Below, piece by piece: positions 10,129 through 20,051 of a stretch of 64,000 nucleotides of DNA. Position 1 is the first letter of the stretch. Each line of letters opens with the position of its first letter. Below the pieces are notes generated by a model. It was given only the letters and a program-made list of their open reading frames with translations. It did not search any database and was not told the origin of the DNA. The translations under genes were made by a program, and so were the position numbers. Source of the DNA: Burkholderia sp. FERM BP-3421 (GTDB taxonomy: Bacteria; Pseudomonadota; Gammaproteobacteria; Burkholderiales; Burkholderiaceae). Where the stretch lies: the NCBI RefSeq assembly GCF_028657905.1, contig NZ_CP117782.1, forward strand, positions 3,782,001 to 3,846,000. The letters run 5' to 3'.

Positions 10129-12125
10129 TGGCCGCGCATGAAGAGACGATCGAGGTCGCCGAGCGTGAGCTGGTACCAGGTCGGCCGGCCGTGATTGCAC
10201 TGGTCCGCGCGCTCCGTCGCCTCCATCTGGCGCAGCAGCGCGTTCATCTCGTCGAGCGTGAGGCGCCGGTTCGCGCGCACCGCGTGATGGCAGGCGAGCG
10301 TGCCGAGCAGTTCGTGCTGGCGCTCCGTCAGCACGCGCGAGCCGCCGAACTCATGCAGGTCGGCGAGCACCGCGCGGGCCAGCGCCGTCAGATCGGCGTC
10401 CTTGAGCAGCGCCGGCACCGCGCGGATCGCGAGCGTGGTCGGCGACAGCACGGCCAGATCGAAGCCGAGCGCATCGAGCGTGTCGCGTTCCTCCTCGACC
10501 GTGCCGATCTCGACCGCCGTCGCGTTCATCGACACCGGCAGCAGCAGCGCCTGCACCGCGATCGACCGGTCCGCGAGCGCGCGCTTGAATTGCTCGTAGA
10601 GGATCCGCTCGTGCGCGGCGTGCATGTCGACGATCACGAGGCCGTGGGCGTTTTGCGCGAGCACGTAGATGCCGTGGATCTGGCCGAGCGCGAAGCCGAG
10701 CGGCTGAGCGTCGTGGGCGTCCTGCGCGGCCGCGCCTTCGCCTTGCCAGGCCGGCGGCGCGGCGAACGGCGCGCGTTCGCCGGCATCGGGCGCCGCCTCC
10801 GCGCCCGTCGTGCCGGGCAGCGTGCCGGCGCCGCTGTCCTTGCGGCCGAACAACGCGTCGTACAGCGCGAGCGGCTGCGCGACCGGCAGCGTGCCCTGGG
10901 TCATTCGCGACTGGCGCTGCCAGAGGCTGCCGCCCGCGCCGCCGCCCGACAGCCCGCCGCCGCCCGTCGGTCGCGCGAAGCCGCCGGACTGGCCGAGCGG
11001 CGTGGCCTGGAACGAGGCCGGCGCGGCGCCGGGCGCGAGCTGCGCGGCGTGGCCGCCCGCCGTGGTGTCCGGCGAGGCGCCCGCGTGCCGCGCGAGCGAG
11101 CGCTGCACCGCGTGGAACACGTATTGGTGGATCGAGCGGGAATCGCGGAAGCGCACCTCGATCTTCGACGGATGGACGTTCACGTCGACCGCCTCGGGCG
11201 GCAGGTCGAGAAACAGCACGTAGGACGGGTAGCGATCACCGTGCAGCACGTCCTCGTAGGCGGCGCGCACCGCGTGGGTGAGCAGCTTGTCGCGCACGAA
11301 ACGGCCGTTCACGAAGAAATACTGCTGGTCCGCGCGGCCGCGGCTCGCGGTCGGCAGGCCCGCGCAGCCGTAGACCGCGAGCGGCCCGGCGCGTTCGTCG
11401 AGCGGCAGGTGGGCGGTCGCGAACGCGTCGCCGAGGATCTTCGCGACGCGCTGCGCGGGTTCGCTCGCGTTCCAGTGCTCGACGGCCTTGCCGTTGTGAA
11501 GCACCGAGATCGCGACGTCCGGCCGCGCGAGCGCCGCGCGGCGGATCATTTCGAGGCAATGGCCGAATTCGGTCTGCTCGCTTTTCAGGAACTTGCGGCG
11601 CGCGGGCGTGTTGAAGTACAGCTCGCGGACCTCGATCGTCGTGCCGCGCGTGCCGGCGGCGGGCGACAGCACGCCCGTCTGCGCGTCGATCCGGGTCGCG
11701 TGCGCGGCTTCCTCGGTGCGGCTCGTGATGAACAGCTCCGCGACCGAGGCGATCGACGCGATCGCCTCGCCGCGGAACCCCAGCGTCGCGACCGCCTCCA
11801 ACTCCTCCAGCGAGCGGATCTTGCTGGTCGCGTGGCGCATCAGCGCGAGCGGCAGCTCGTTTTCCGGGATCCCGCAGCCGTCGTCGGTGATCGCGATGCG
11901 CTTCACGCCGCCTTCCTCGAGCACGATGCGCAGCGTGCGCGCGCCGGCGTCGAGCGCGTTCTCGAGCAGCTCCTTGACGACCGACGCGGGCCGTTCGACC
12001 ACTTCGCCCGCGGCGATCTGGCTGATCAGCTGGTCGGGCAGCGGCTCGATCGCGCGCAGCGGGCGCGGGGCGGAGGGCGGGTCGCCGGGCAGGTCGCCCG
12101 CGGCAGTTTCGGAGATATCGGACAT
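10125..12125 (-). CDS. mutL: DNA mismatch repair protein MutL with endonuclease motif
   Basis: Links MutS mismatch recognition to strand removal. The GHKL ATPase head shows [15 protein letters not shown] and [13 protein letters not shown] Gly/Ala/Pro-rich linker separates it from the C-terminal dimerisation domain. That domain contains [12 protein letters not shown] at residues 500-511, which fits the DxHA-x2-E-x4-E metal site of MutL endonucleases, plus ACHHAVRA and CNHGRP, the other endonuclease-domain motifs. So this MutL probably nicks DNA itself, as in bacteria without MutH. 666 residues from the ATG at 12123-12125; the longer frame to 12281 has no supporting signal. miaA follows with a four-base overlap. 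Confidence 0.96.
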   Translation of the reverse strand: MSDISETAAGDLPGDPPSAPRPLRAIEPLPDQLISQIAAGEVVERPASVVKELLENALDAGARTLRIVLEEGGVKRIAITDDGCGIPENELPLALMRHATSKIRSLEELEAVATLGFRGEAIASIASVAELFITSRTEEAAHATRIDAQTGVLSPAAGTRGTTIEVRELYFNTPARRKFLKSEQTEFGHCLEMIRRAALARPDVAISVLHNGKAVEHWNASEPAQRVAKILGDAFATAHLPLDERAGPLAVYGCAGLPTASRGRADQQYFFVNGRFVRDKLLTHAVRAAYEDVLHGDRYPSYVLFLDLPPEAVDVNVHPSKIEVRFRDSRSIHQYVFHAVQRSLARHAGASPDTTAGGHAAQLAPGAAPASFQATPLGQSGGFARPTGGGGLSGGGAGGSLWQRQSRMTQGTLPVAQPLALYDALFGRKDSGAGTLPGTTGAEAAPDAGERAPFAAPPAWQGEGAAAQDAHDAQPLGFALGQIHGIYVLAQNAHGLVIVDMHAAHERILYEQFKRALADRSIAVQALLLPVSMNATAVEIGTVEEERDTLDALGFDLAVLSPTTLAIRAVPALLKDADLTALARAVLADLHEFGGSRVLTERQHELLGTLACHHAVRANRRLTLDEMNALLRQMEATERADQCNHGRPTWYQLTLGDLDRLFMRGQ

Positions 12126-12303
12126 GACGGAATTATAACGAGGCCGCGCGTCGGCCGCGGAGCGCGCGAACGTGGGCCGGCTCACGCCGCGCGCCAAAAT
12201 TTCACGGCCGCGCAGAGTACTTTCTGTATGATTACGCGTGGTTTTTTGCCGTCGGGCGCGGTGCCCGGCGGGCGCACACATCCCCTGGAAAGAAGGAAAC
12301 GCA

Positions 12304-12981
12304 TTGGATACGCTGCTTCATTTCGTCAATCTTGTTCTGCATATCGATGCATTCCTCGGTGATTTCATCCGGCAATACGGCGCCTGGGTCTACGTGGTGC
12401 TGTTCCTGATCGTGTTCTGCGAAACCGGGCTCGTGATCTTCCCATTCCTGCCCGGCGATTCGCTGCTGTTCATCGCGGGCGCGTTCGCCGCGACGGGGGA
12501 GATGGAACTGGCCGCCCTGATCCTGTTGCTGCTGGTCGCGGCGATCGGCGGCAACACGGTGAACTACCTGATCGGCCGGAAGATCGGGCCGAAGGTCTTC
12601 AATACGCATATTCCGGGGCTGGAACGCTTCCTGGATCGCGCCGCGCTGCAGAAAACCCACGATTTCTACGAAAAGCACGGCGGCAAGACCCTGGTGCTCG
12701 CGCGCTTCATCCCGGTGGTGCGGACCTTCGCGCCGTTCGTCGCGGGCGCGTCGTCGATGGAAGTCGGCAAGTTCCAGCTGTTCAACGTGGTGGGCGCGCT
12801 GATCTGGGTGCTGCTGCTCGTGTTCCTCGGCTACTTCTTCGGCAACATCCCGTTCATTCGTCACTACCTGAACGTGATCGTGCTGGTGGGGATCGGCGCG
12901 GCGATCATCCCGCTGCTGCTCGGCGGGCTGTGGAAGCTCGTGCGCGGCAAGGGCCAGAGCGGCAAGGTCGAACGCCGCTGA
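12304..12981 (+). CDS. DedA family membrane protein
   Basis: Inner-membrane protein of the DedA/SNARE-associated (VTT) family; members act in lipid-carrier recycling and envelope homeostasis. Signatures are FCETGLVIFPFLPGDSLLF, the glycine-rich GRKIGPKVF region, and the FARFIPVVRTFAP-type segment (residues LARFIPVVRTFAPFVAG) holding the conserved arginine and prolines of the re-entrant loop. Four to five hydrophobic helices are visible. I chose the TTG at 12304 because AAGAAGGAAAC stands just upstream; this gives 225 residues. A TATGAT box near 12226 is a candidate -10. It runs divergently from mutL and convergently to the MscS gene. Confidence 0.87.
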   Translation: MDTLLHFVNLVLHIDAFLGDFIRQYGAWVYVVLFLIVFCETGLVIFPFLPGDSLLFIAGAFAATGEMELAALILLLLVAAIGGNTVNYLIGRKIGPKVFNTHIPGLERFLDRAALQKTHDFYEKHGGKTLVLARFIPVVRTFAPFVAGASSMEVGKFQLFNVVGALIWVLLLVFLGYFFGNIPFIRHYLNVIVLVGIGAAIIPLLLGGLWKLVRGKGQSGKVERR

Positions 12982-13065
12982 GCGATCGGCCTCGCCAGGC
13001 TGAATCCGGCGTGACCCGCGGGCCGCGCTTTTTACGTGCGCGGCCGACCGTGCGATCGAGGTCGG

Positions 13066-13878
13066 TTACGACGCCGTGCGATGTGCGACCGGCGTTTCCG
13101 GCGTCGGATAGTGCGCGTCGCGGAACGTGTCGAGGATCACGCGGTTGGTGTCGCAATACACCTGCCAGTAGTTGGCCGGTTGCGTCGACGGCCGCACGAA
13201 CAGCAGCGGGCCTTCCGGCGTGAACTGCAGCACGCCGACGTCGGGCGCCGGTTCGGCGATGACGTTCGGGACCTGCGCGATCGCGGTTTTCAGGCGCGCG
13301 ATCGCGTCGACCGCGTCCACCCCGTTGGCGATCTTCGCGGTCAGGTCGACACGCCGGTACGGCATGATGCTGTAGTTGGTGATGTTGTCGGAGAAGATCT
13401 TGTTGTTGCCGACCAGCGTGACCAGGTTGTCGGGCGTCAGGATCGTCGTGCCGAACAGGCCCAGCTCCTGCACCGTGCCCGTCACGCCGCCCGCCGAGAT
13501 CACGTCGCCGACCTTGAACGGGCGCAGCACCTGCATGAACACGCCGGCTGCGAAATGCGCGAGCAGGCCGCCCCACGCGGTGCCGACCGCGAGGCCGAGG
13601 CCGGCGAGCAGCGCGGCGAACGAGGTGGTCTGCACACCGAACACCTGCAGGATCGCGAGGACCAGCAGCATGGTGAGCAGCACGCCGACCACCGAGGTCA
13701 GGTAGCGCGACAGCGTCGGATCGACCTTGCCGCTGCGGTTCACGATGCGGCCGAGCAGATGGGTGACGAGCTTGATCGCCCAGCGGCCGATGATCCACAG
13801 CGCGATCGCGGCGAGGACCTTGAGGCCGAAATCGAGGCCGCGGGTCAGCAGGAATTCATGAACGGAAGCCAGATCCAA
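13066..13878 (-). CDS. mscS: Small-conductance mechanosensitive channel (MscS family)
   Basis: Inner-membrane channel that releases solutes on hypo-osmotic shock. Three N-terminal hydrophobic helices (roughly residues 17-38, 58-82, 85-110) lead into the pore helix, where Ala and Gly alternate (ALLAGLGLAVGTAWGG), then HFAAGVFMQVLRPFKVGD at the start of the beta domain, and IFSDNITNYS in the cytoplasmic vestibule. At 270 residues it is a minimal E. coli MscS-type channel with no extra N-terminal helices. The gene is flanked by unrelated genes; no operon partner is evident. Confidence 0.93.
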   Translation of the reverse strand: MDLASVHEFLLTRGLDFGLKVLAAIALWIIGRWAIKLVTHLLGRIVNRSGKVDPTLSRYLTSVVGVLLTMLLVLAILQVFGVQTTSFAALLAGLGLAVGTAWGGLLAHFAAGVFMQVLRPFKVGDVISAGGVTGTVQELGLFGTTILTPDNLVTLVGNNKIFSDNITNYSIMPYRRVDLTAKIANGVDAVDAIARLKTAIAQVPNVIAEPAPDVGVLQFTPEGPLLFVRPSTQPANYWQVYCDTNRVILDTFRDAHYPTPETPVAHRTAS

Positions 13879-14007
13879 GATGGGTTCTCCGAAGTGAGGG
13901 GAAAGAGGGCGATGCGGTTGCCCGCGGCACAGGCGCTGCGCCGGATGCGGCCGGGGCGCGCTGCAAGGCTTCGGCCGGGCGCGGCCCGATTCGTTCCCGC
14001 GGGCACG

Positions 14008-14844
14008 CTACACGCGGTGCTGCGGGGCAAAGGCGTGCTGGGTGATGACGCCGCGATGCGCGATGATCGCCGTGCCTTCCGGCACTTCCTCCCACGCTTG
14101 CGGCAGGTCGACGAGCGGCTCGGACAGCACGAGGAACGCGTCGTCGCCGACGGCCGCGATGCGCGGATCGTGCGGGTAGAGTTCGTGCAGATGGCGGAAC
14201 GACGTGCTGTGAAACAGCGTGCGGGATTGCCGCTCGCTCGAATAGCGGACCGCGACGATCCGCTCGCCGTCGGTCGCGCAGACCGTCATGTTGAGCGGTG
14301 CATCGACGCCGTGCTTCGCGGCGGTTTCCTCGATCGTCGCGACCATGCGTTCGAGCGCGCGCACCGGATCCTGGGTGAGCCCGAAGGTCAGCGCGAGATG
14401 GAACATCACCTCGGAATCGGTGGAGCCCTCGATCGACGCGAACAGCGCGGGATCGATGCGCATCATGAGGTCGCGCCGCAGCGTCTGATAGCGGCGGATC
14501 AGGCCGTTGTGCGCGAACAGCCAGCGGCCGTGGCGGAACGGATGGCAGTTGGTTTCCTGGACCGGCGTGTCGGTGGCCGAGCGGATGTGCGCGACGAACA
14601 GCGGCGCATGGATCGCGCGCGCGGCTTCATGCAGGTTGCGGTCGTTCCAGGCCGGGTTGACCGAGCGGTAGCGGAACGGCAGTTCGTTCGGACGGCCGTA
14701 CCAGCCGATGCCGAAGCCGTCGCCGTTGGTGGTGGTCGCACCCAGGCGCGCGTGAAGGCTTTGATCGATCAGCGAATGCTTCGCGCGGAACAGCACGGTT
14801 TCGAGCTGGATCGGGTTGCCGGTGTAGGCGAGCCAGCGACACAT
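14008..14844 (-). CDS. Class II glutamine amidotransferase (YafJ/EgtC-like)
   Basis: Ntn-hydrolase fold amidotransferase. The start codon is followed directly by Cys (MCRWLAYTG), the nucleophile freed by removal of Met1, as in class II enzymes. Downstream are the glutamine-binding segments GDGFGIGWYG, FVAHIRSAT and LFAHNGLI. At 278 residues there is no fused synthase or sugar-isomerase domain, so the amide acceptor is unknown; YafJ-type proteins of this size are annotated as putative gamma-glutamyl hydrolases or amidotransferases. The ATG at 14842-14844 is the only start that exposes Cys2. No clear operon partner. Confidence 0.9.
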   Translation of the reverse strand: MCRWLAYTGNPIQLETVLFRAKHSLIDQSLHARLGATTTNGDGFGIGWYGRPNELPFRYRSVNPAWNDRNLHEAARAIHAPLFVAHIRSATDTPVQETNCHPFRHGRWLFAHNGLIRRYQTLRRDLMMRIDPALFASIEGSTDSEVMFHLALTFGLTQDPVRALERMVATIEETAAKHGVDAPLNMTVCATDGERIVAVRYSSERQSRTLFHSTSFRHLHELYPHDPRIAAVGDDAFLVLSEPLVDLPQAWEEVPEGTAIIAHRGVITQHAFAPQHRV

Positions 14845-15512
14845 GGTGCGCCTCCGGAGGCGGTGAGGTCTGCCAAGGATAGCGGATTTCGGCACGGGCA
14901 TACGAAAGCGGAAGTTGCCGTGCCGCGCACGCGGGGCGACCGCGATCGTCTGCGTCATGAACCCGCGACGCATCGTCGGCTGGCATGCGACGCGCATGGA
15001 ACCGGTAAGCTGTGCGGATGCGCGTATTCGCCGAGCAAACATGGGTGGGGCAAACGCGGGCGGCGAATTCGTCGGGATACGCCGGCCCCATGGCAGCCGG
15101 TCCGCGTGTGCGGCGCCCTCGTCTGCGTGCGTGCCGGCCGCGTCGACGGCCGGGCCGTGTATCGTGGGGAGATTGCGCCGGCAATGCATGCCCCGTGGAT
15201 ACGCTAATTGAGCCGCGCCGAAATCAACGGGTAGCCTTTATGCATCCGGGATACGGCGCAATGCGATCGGCAGGTCGGATATCGATATGATTATTCGCAT
15301 GCGCGCGCATCCATAAAGCTGAAATGCCGGCGCGTTCGTTGAACCGCTTGAAATCGTGCCGGCCTGGAATTGCATATCGTGATAAAGGCTGGAAGAACAG
15401 GTTGCGCGACGCGATATAGGTGAATCGGCCTACCTGCGAATACGCGTCATTTTCGCGAGAAAACCTGTCAAGTCACTGTAAAATTCCCCCACTCTCTGTC
15501 CATCGAATCACT
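14845..15512. other. Gene-free stretch between amidotransferase and H-NS-like gene
   Basis: About 670 bases without a convincing coding frame. The left half is GC-rich; from about 15200 the sequence is clearly AT-richer. A TAAAAT at 15479-15484, 29 bp before the H-NS-like start, could be a -10 element. No hairpin, tRNA or repeat was recognised. Confidence 0.5.
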
Positions 15513-15839
15513 ATGAGTACCAACAACATTCGCGACCTCCAGAAACAGCTTGGTGAGGTCAACCTGATGCTGGCCGAGGCCAAGAAGAAGGAACGGGTGA
15601 CCGCGCTGGTCGCCATCAAGGAACTGGTTGCGGAACACGACATCACCGAACTGGAATTGCTGCGCGCCGGTGGTTTCCTGAAGGAAAAGAAGAAGCGTCT
15701 GCCCGCGAAGTATTACGATCCGTCGTCAGGCAAATCGTGGTCGGGTCAGGGCGCGTGCCCGAAGTGGCTCGCCGACAAGAATCGCGACGATTTCCTGATC
15801 CGCGACGAACCGAAGGCGTGGTGGCCCGGGGAGGATTGA
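15513..15839 (+). CDS. H-NS-like nucleoid protein
   Basis: Predicted histone-like DNA-binding protein of the H-NS/BpH3 type. Residues 1-60 form a charged heptad-like oligomerisation region (NNIRDLQKQLGEVNLMLAEA). The C-terminal DNA-binding domain is recognisable in KYYDPSSGKSWSGQGACPKW. In most Burkholderia relatives the minor-groove loop reads WSGRGR-like; here it is WSGQGAC, with Gln for the first Arg and Ala for the second. The 108-residue length is typical. The start at 15513 has no obvious Shine-Dalgarno sequence. Several AT-rich, gene-poor patches in this window would be plausible targets, but that is inference. Confidence 0.87.
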   Translation: MSTNNIRDLQKQLGEVNLMLAEAKKKERVTALVAIKELVAEHDITELELLRAGGFLKEKKKRLPAKYYDPSSGKSWSGQGACPKWLADKNRDDFLIRDEPKAWWPGED

Positions 15840-15912
15840 GCGTCGTCCGGCCCGTGCGGCCGCGCGGGCGGGAAGGGCCGTGGGTTCGCCGCCGTGTGCA
15901 GCGTACGCGTGC

Positions 15913-16341
15913 TCAATGCTCCACGCAGGCGGGCCACGACAGCGCCGCGTCGCACAGCCCGACGCCGAGCGGGGCGGAAATGTCCGGCGGATAGGCGTAC
16001 TGCGTCATCAGCATCCACGGCAGGCCATAGCGGCCGCCGTTGTCCCATTCGTAGATATCGAACAGCGAGCCCGTGAACGTACCGGTCACACGGTCGTCGT
16101 CGTCGGTTTCGCGGACCAGCTCGCGCGTCGTGCCGGGCAATTCGCCCCACAGGATGCGGTTGCCGTGCTCGTCGAACAGGGACAGCAGCACGAAGCCGTC
16201 GTCGAGCGTGCGCTGCTCGCAGCGCTGGATGCCTGAGCCTGCCGCGCGCCCGTCCTGGGTCGCGAGGTCCTGAATGTGGTGAGCCGCGAAAATCTCCGAT
16301 TGTTCGCCGACCCAGAAAAAGCGTACGCGTTCGCTGTCCAT
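15913..16341 (-). CDS. Conserved hypothetical protein, 142 aa
   Basis: I do not recognise a named family. The predicted protein starts MDSERVRFFW at 16339-16341 and is acidic, without signal peptide or membrane helix. It contains an EDDDD-like acidic turn (RETDDDDRVTGTFTG) followed by DIYEWDNGGRYG. The amino-acid composition and balanced hydrophobicity look like a real globular protein, whereas the overlapping frames are Arg/Ala-rich. Two upstream in-frame codons exist (to 16365) but leave no ribosome-binding site. It converges on the H-NS-like gene with a 73-bp gap. Confidence 0.65.
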   Translation of the reverse strand: MDSERVRFFWVGEQSEIFAAHHIQDLATQDGRAAGSGIQRCEQRTLDDGFVLLSLFDEHGNRILWGELPGTTRELVRETDDDDRVTGTFTGSLFDIYEWDNGGRYGLPWMLMTQYAYPPDISAPLGVGLCDAALSWPACVEH

Positions 16342-16458
16342 CGATGCCTCTGAGGTAAAAAACACCGGCCCGTACTGGCACCGGCCAAAAATGCCGCGAT
16401 CCGAGGTTAATGCCTTCGCGGCTTAGGCTGAACCGTGACGACGCTGCGCGCCGTCACG

Positions 16459-16671
16459 TCAATCCGTGATCCTGATCGCCGCCCGTACGGCGGCGAGGCG
16501 GATCGGGTCATACCCGTGCGTCTCGATGACGGCGGCGTCCGCCGCGCGCCGTCTCCGGCTCGCCCGTCGCGAAGCCGGCCGCGGGTCCGCGGCGCGGGCG
16601 AGAACCGCGAGCCCCCATGCATAAGGCACGGCGAGCGCGGCGGACATGGCGAGAAAACACGTGTACGACAT
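16459..16671 (-). CDS. Small hypothetical membrane protein, 70 aa
   Basis: Starts MSYTCFLAMSAALAVPYAWG at 16669-16671, directly after GGAGGGGACC on the minus strand, a strong Shine-Dalgarno sequence at proper distance; that is the main support. Residues 3-28 form one hydrophobic segment, either a membrane anchor or uncleaved signal, followed by an arginine-rich stretch and a C-terminal IETHGYDPIRLAAVRAAIR amphipathic helix. No family recognised. The longer open frame to 16800 has no comparable start signal. Confidence 0.5.
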   Translation of the reverse strand: MSYTCFLAMSAALAVPYAWGLAVLARAADPRPASRRASRRRRAADAAVIETHGYDPIRLAAVRAAIRITD

Positions 16672-16854
16672 GGTCCCCTCCACCTGGCTGACCCGCCCGC
16701 AAGCGGCGGCTCGATGACGAGCCCGGCCGTGGGCGCCGGGGTGGAACTGCATGCGCAGAGCCTCTTCTCGTGTCGCTTTGAATAGAGGACTGCGAATCAA
16801 CTGCCGGGCTACCCCAGCGGGATAGCCGTGCTGCTTACTACGACTGACTGTCGG

Positions 16855-18144
16855 TCAACGATCTCCCGCCGGGCGCCATGCGAGCGACGCGATCAGGCTC
16901 AACGAAGCCGTGAAGATCACGTAGAACGCGGGTGCGAGGTTGTTCTGGGTCGTGGCGATCGCCCAGGTGATGATCGCCGCGGAAAAGCCGCCGAACGTGA
17001 TGACCGCGAGGTTGTACGCGATCGAGATGCCGGTCGACAGCACGCGCGACGGGAACAGCTCGCTGACGGCCGCGAGGATCGGGCCTTCGTAGCAGGCGAT
17101 CACGAGACCGAAGAACAGCTGGAACACGATCAGCGACGCGAGCCCCGGGTGCAGGTTGATGTACGCGAACAGCGGATAGGCGAAGGCGATCGCGGCGAGC
17201 ACCGCACCGATCAGGAACGGGCGGCGGCCGTAACGATCCGACAGGTGACCGATCACGGGCGTCACGACGAGCACGATCGTCGCGCCGACCAGCACCGCGA
17301 TGAAGCCCGCGGACGACGCCAGCTTGAGCACCTTGACCGCATAGGTCGGAATGTAGAACAGCAGCACGTACGAACAGACCGTCCAGAACACCACGAGCCC
17401 GAAACCGACCAGCACTTGCGGCAACCGGTCGCGGAACACCTGCACGACCGGGGCCGATTCGCGCGTCGTGTGGCCGGCCGCGTCGGATTCGGTCAGGTTG
17501 CTGCGGATGTACATGCCGACCGGTCCGAGCAGCAGCCCGAGCAGGAACGGGATGCGCCAGCCCCATGCCTCGATCTGGTCCTGGCTCAGGTAGTTGACGA
17601 TGAAGGTGCCGAGCGCGGCGCTCAGGATGATCGCGAAGCCGATGCTCGCCTGGATCCAGCTCGTGTAGTAGCCGCGCCGCTCGGCGGGCACCTTGTCCAT
17701 CAGGTAGGCGGTCGCGCCGCCCATTTCGCCGCCCGCCGAGAAGCCTTGCAGCAGGCGCGCCAGCACGATGATCGCGGGCGCGAGTAGCCCGGCCTGCTCA
17801 TAGGTGGGCGCGAAGCCGATCAGGGCGGTGCCGACCGTCATGAGCAGAATGGTGATCGCGAGCGCGAACTTGCGGCCCGCCTTGTCGGCCAGCCCGCCCA
17901 GCACGATGCCGCCGACCGGCCGCATGAAGAAGCCGACGCCGATCGTGGACACCGACAGCAGCAGCGAGATATTGCTGTCGCCCGCCGGGAAGAACAGCTT
18001 GGCGATGATGATCGAGAAAAAGCTGTAGGAAATGAAGTCGAACCACTCGAAGCCATTTCCGATAATCACCGCCAATACCGCGCGCCGGCGGGTGGCGTCG
18101 GTTGACTCCGAAAAATCATTGAACAATACGGACTCATTGTTCAT
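16855..18144 (-). CDS. MFS transporter, metabolite:H+ symporter (MHS) family
   Basis: Twelve-helix inner-membrane secondary transporter resembling the citrate/shikimate/alpha-ketoglutarate symporters. The N-terminus has the MHS hallmark GNGFEWFDFISYSFF, the loop 2-3 motif GGLADKAGRKFAL and the loop 8-9 copy GHLSDRYGRRPFL. QGFSAGGEMGGATAYL is also characteristic. 429 residues from the ATG at 18142-18144. The substrate is probably a carboxylic or aromatic acid but cannot be read off. A LysR gene lies 161 bp upstream on the same strand and is the likely regulator. Confidence 0.9.
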   Translation of the reverse strand: MNNESVLFNDFSESTDATRRRAVLAVIIGNGFEWFDFISYSFFSIIIAKLFFPAGDSNISLLLSVSTIGVGFFMRPVGGIVLGGLADKAGRKFALAITILLMTVGTALIGFAPTYEQAGLLAPAIIVLARLLQGFSAGGEMGGATAYLMDKVPAERRGYYTSWIQASIGFAIILSAALGTFIVNYLSQDQIEAWGWRIPFLLGLLLGPVGMYIRSNLTESDAAGHTTRESAPVVQVFRDRLPQVLVGFGLVVFWTVCSYVLLFYIPTYAVKVLKLASSAGFIAVLVGATIVLVVTPVIGHLSDRYGRRPFLIGAVLAAIAFAYPLFAYINLHPGLASLIVFQLFFGLVIACYEGPILAAVSELFPSRVLSTGISIAYNLAVITFGGFSAAIITWAIATTQNNLAPAFYVIFTASLSLIASLAWRPAGDR

Positions 18145-18305
18145 AAAAATGTCCCGTTTCTCATAAACCGATATAGTGGAATACCCGTTCTCCCGGGTAA
18201 TTTGAATTGGCAAGATGCTATGGCATTAACGGCATTCCTTTCCCGGAAATATTTTCGGCCTGCCCCGACCAAACGGAATGCCTGTGTCAGATGCGCGTCA
18301 GTGTT

Positions 18306-19196
18306 TCATTTTTCGTCGAGTATCCATTGCTTGAAGGCGAGGACCGCGGCGGTGTCGCGGCGCTCCGCGGGCCAGAGCAGGTGATAGGCGCCGCCGAACG
18401 TCGCGGTGGCGTGGGAGGCCTTGACGAGCCGTCCCGCCTCGACGAGCGGGGTAACCATCTTGTCCCAGCCGAGGATGATGCCCTGACCCTCCAGCGCCAG
18501 ATTGAGCAGCAGCGGGTAGCTGTTGGCCGTGATTGTTTGCTTCGGGCGCAATGCTTCGGCGCCCGTGAGCTTCAGCCAGGTGTGCCAGTCCATCCATTGA
18601 CGCTGTTGTTCATCCGCCACGAGCAAGGTCTGGTCGAGCAGTTCGTCGGGCGCGAGGATGCGTCCCTCCAGATAAGTGGGCGAGCAGTACGCGCCGACTT
18701 CCTCGTCGATCAGCTTGGTGCCCGTGATGCCGGGCGGCAGGACTTCGCGGATGTAGTAGATGCCGACGTCGAATTCGGCGGGATTCAGGTGCAGCACGCC
18801 GTCGCGCACCAGGATGCGCACGGTGACGTCCGGATACGCATTGCAGAACGAGGCGACGCGCCGCGCGAGGAACAGGTTCGCCGTGCCGGCCGCGCACGCG
18901 ATCGTCAGTTCCCGGGGGCCGGGGTCTTTCATCAGGTCGGCGGTGAATTCGGCGCAATCGATGAGCAGTTCGTGCACCCGTTGCGCATATTGTTGGCCGG
19001 CCATCGTCAGGCGCAGTGAATGGCCGTCGCGGATGAACAGCGTGGCGCCGAGGAAGGTTTCCAGCTTGACGACCGATTTGCTGACGGCGCTTTGGGTGAC
19101 GCTGAGTTCCTCGCCGGCTCGGGTGAAATTGCCGAGACGCGCGGCGGCGTCGAAGTAGACGAGGCATTGAAGCGGGGGGAGGGGGTGGATGCGCAT
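18306..19196 (-). CDS. LysR-family transcriptional regulator (GcvA-like)
   Basis: DNA-binding regulator. The N-terminal winged helix-turn-helix begins LPPLQCLVYFDAAARLGNFT and continues through AGEELSVTQSAVSKSVVKLE and LFIRDGHSLRLT; this 'FxAAARxxNFTRAGEEL' form is typical of the GcvA subgroup. The effector-binding domain follows to residue 296. The ATG at 19194-19196 matches the family start; an open frame to 19304 adds a Pro/Arg-rich stretch without support. It precedes the MHS transporter on the same strand and likely controls it in response to a small ligand. Confidence 0.9.
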   Translation of the reverse strand: MRIHPLPPLQCLVYFDAAARLGNFTRAGEELSVTQSAVSKSVVKLETFLGATLFIRDGHSLRLTMAGQQYAQRVHELLIDCAEFTADLMKDPGPRELTIACAAGTANLFLARRVASFCNAYPDVTVRILVRDGVLHLNPAEFDVGIYYIREVLPPGITGTKLIDEEVGAYCSPTYLEGRILAPDELLDQTLLVADEQQRQWMDWHTWLKLTGAEALRPKQTITANSYPLLLNLALEGQGIILGWDKMVTPLVEAGRLVKASHATATFGGAYHLLWPAERRDTAAVLAFKQWILDEK

Positions 19197-20051
19197 GGCT
19201 GGGGATTGGGGCGGATGGGGGCTCGGGTTGATGCAGGGCGGTGATCGGACGCGGCGCGGAGAAGGATGCGATTCGCGCATGCGTCCTGGACCGTTGTCGG
19301 ACATGGCTTTTTGTCGTTGCCGGTGGTCATGCCGAAATTCATATTCGATGGCGGGGTTGCGTTTTCGGGGCGGGACCGCTGTTTATATCATGTTCCAATT
19401 TCGCCGGATTCGTTCCGGGGCGACGGTGTGCGGTGTGCACGCGGCTGGAGAGCGGCTCGGTGGACCGTGTCGGAAATGACGGTCGTCGGGATTTGAAATG
19501 TGCGTGGCGGGCGACATAGGTGGATCCATCGCAGAGCGTCAATGGCATATCGACGGCGACATCAAGAATCCGATAACAAGGTCGAGATACGGGCGCGCAG
19601 GGTATGGACGCGACTTTCGAGGAGGAAGCAAGCGTGGTGGAGGCGGGGATGCCGCGAGCATCATTGCGAGACCTGGAGGGCGCCGCGATATGACGTTGAA
19701 AATGGCAATGCCATTATTGGATTGCGTATTCGTAAAAATGAGATTAGGCGACTTTCTTAAAAAGACATGCCTCTAATAAATTATTTTTACTCGTGAGTCG
19801 CCGGCTGGCATTGCTCTGTTTTGCCGACCGAGCTGTCGTACTGGATGCCAGGCGTGTCGTCGAAGCGGGCTGATGCACTGATCCGATATCACGGAAGGTA
19901 CGCGAGGACGTTCGAGAGTCGGGCGATGTTTTATCACCGCGGATCCCGATACAGTGACGCTTTATGCTGAAACGGAGTCCGGTTCGGATGTCGAAATCGT
20001 CGCTTATTCGTCGATTGTCTGAGGAGTTCAACCATGACGATCGCGCAAAGC
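19197..20051. other. AT-richer stretch without recognisable genes, beside tRNA-Lys
   Basis: About 850 bases with distinctly lower GC than the neighbourhood. Short open frames exist (for example 19498-19776 on the plus strand) but none has a family signature, good start signal or the local codon bias. It abuts the 3' end of tRNA-Lys, a common integration target, yet I see no integrase and no repeated tRNA 3' end that would prove an island. Confidence 0.5.

Noticed and set aside
13845..14030. Short minus-strand ORFs between mscS and the amidotransferase gene
   Set aside because: They overlap the mscS start, are Arg/Ala/Pro-rich and lack start signals.
19498..19776. ORF of 92 codons in the low-GC stretch
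   Set aside because: No family signature, no ribosome-binding site and another open frame covers the same bases; not enough support.
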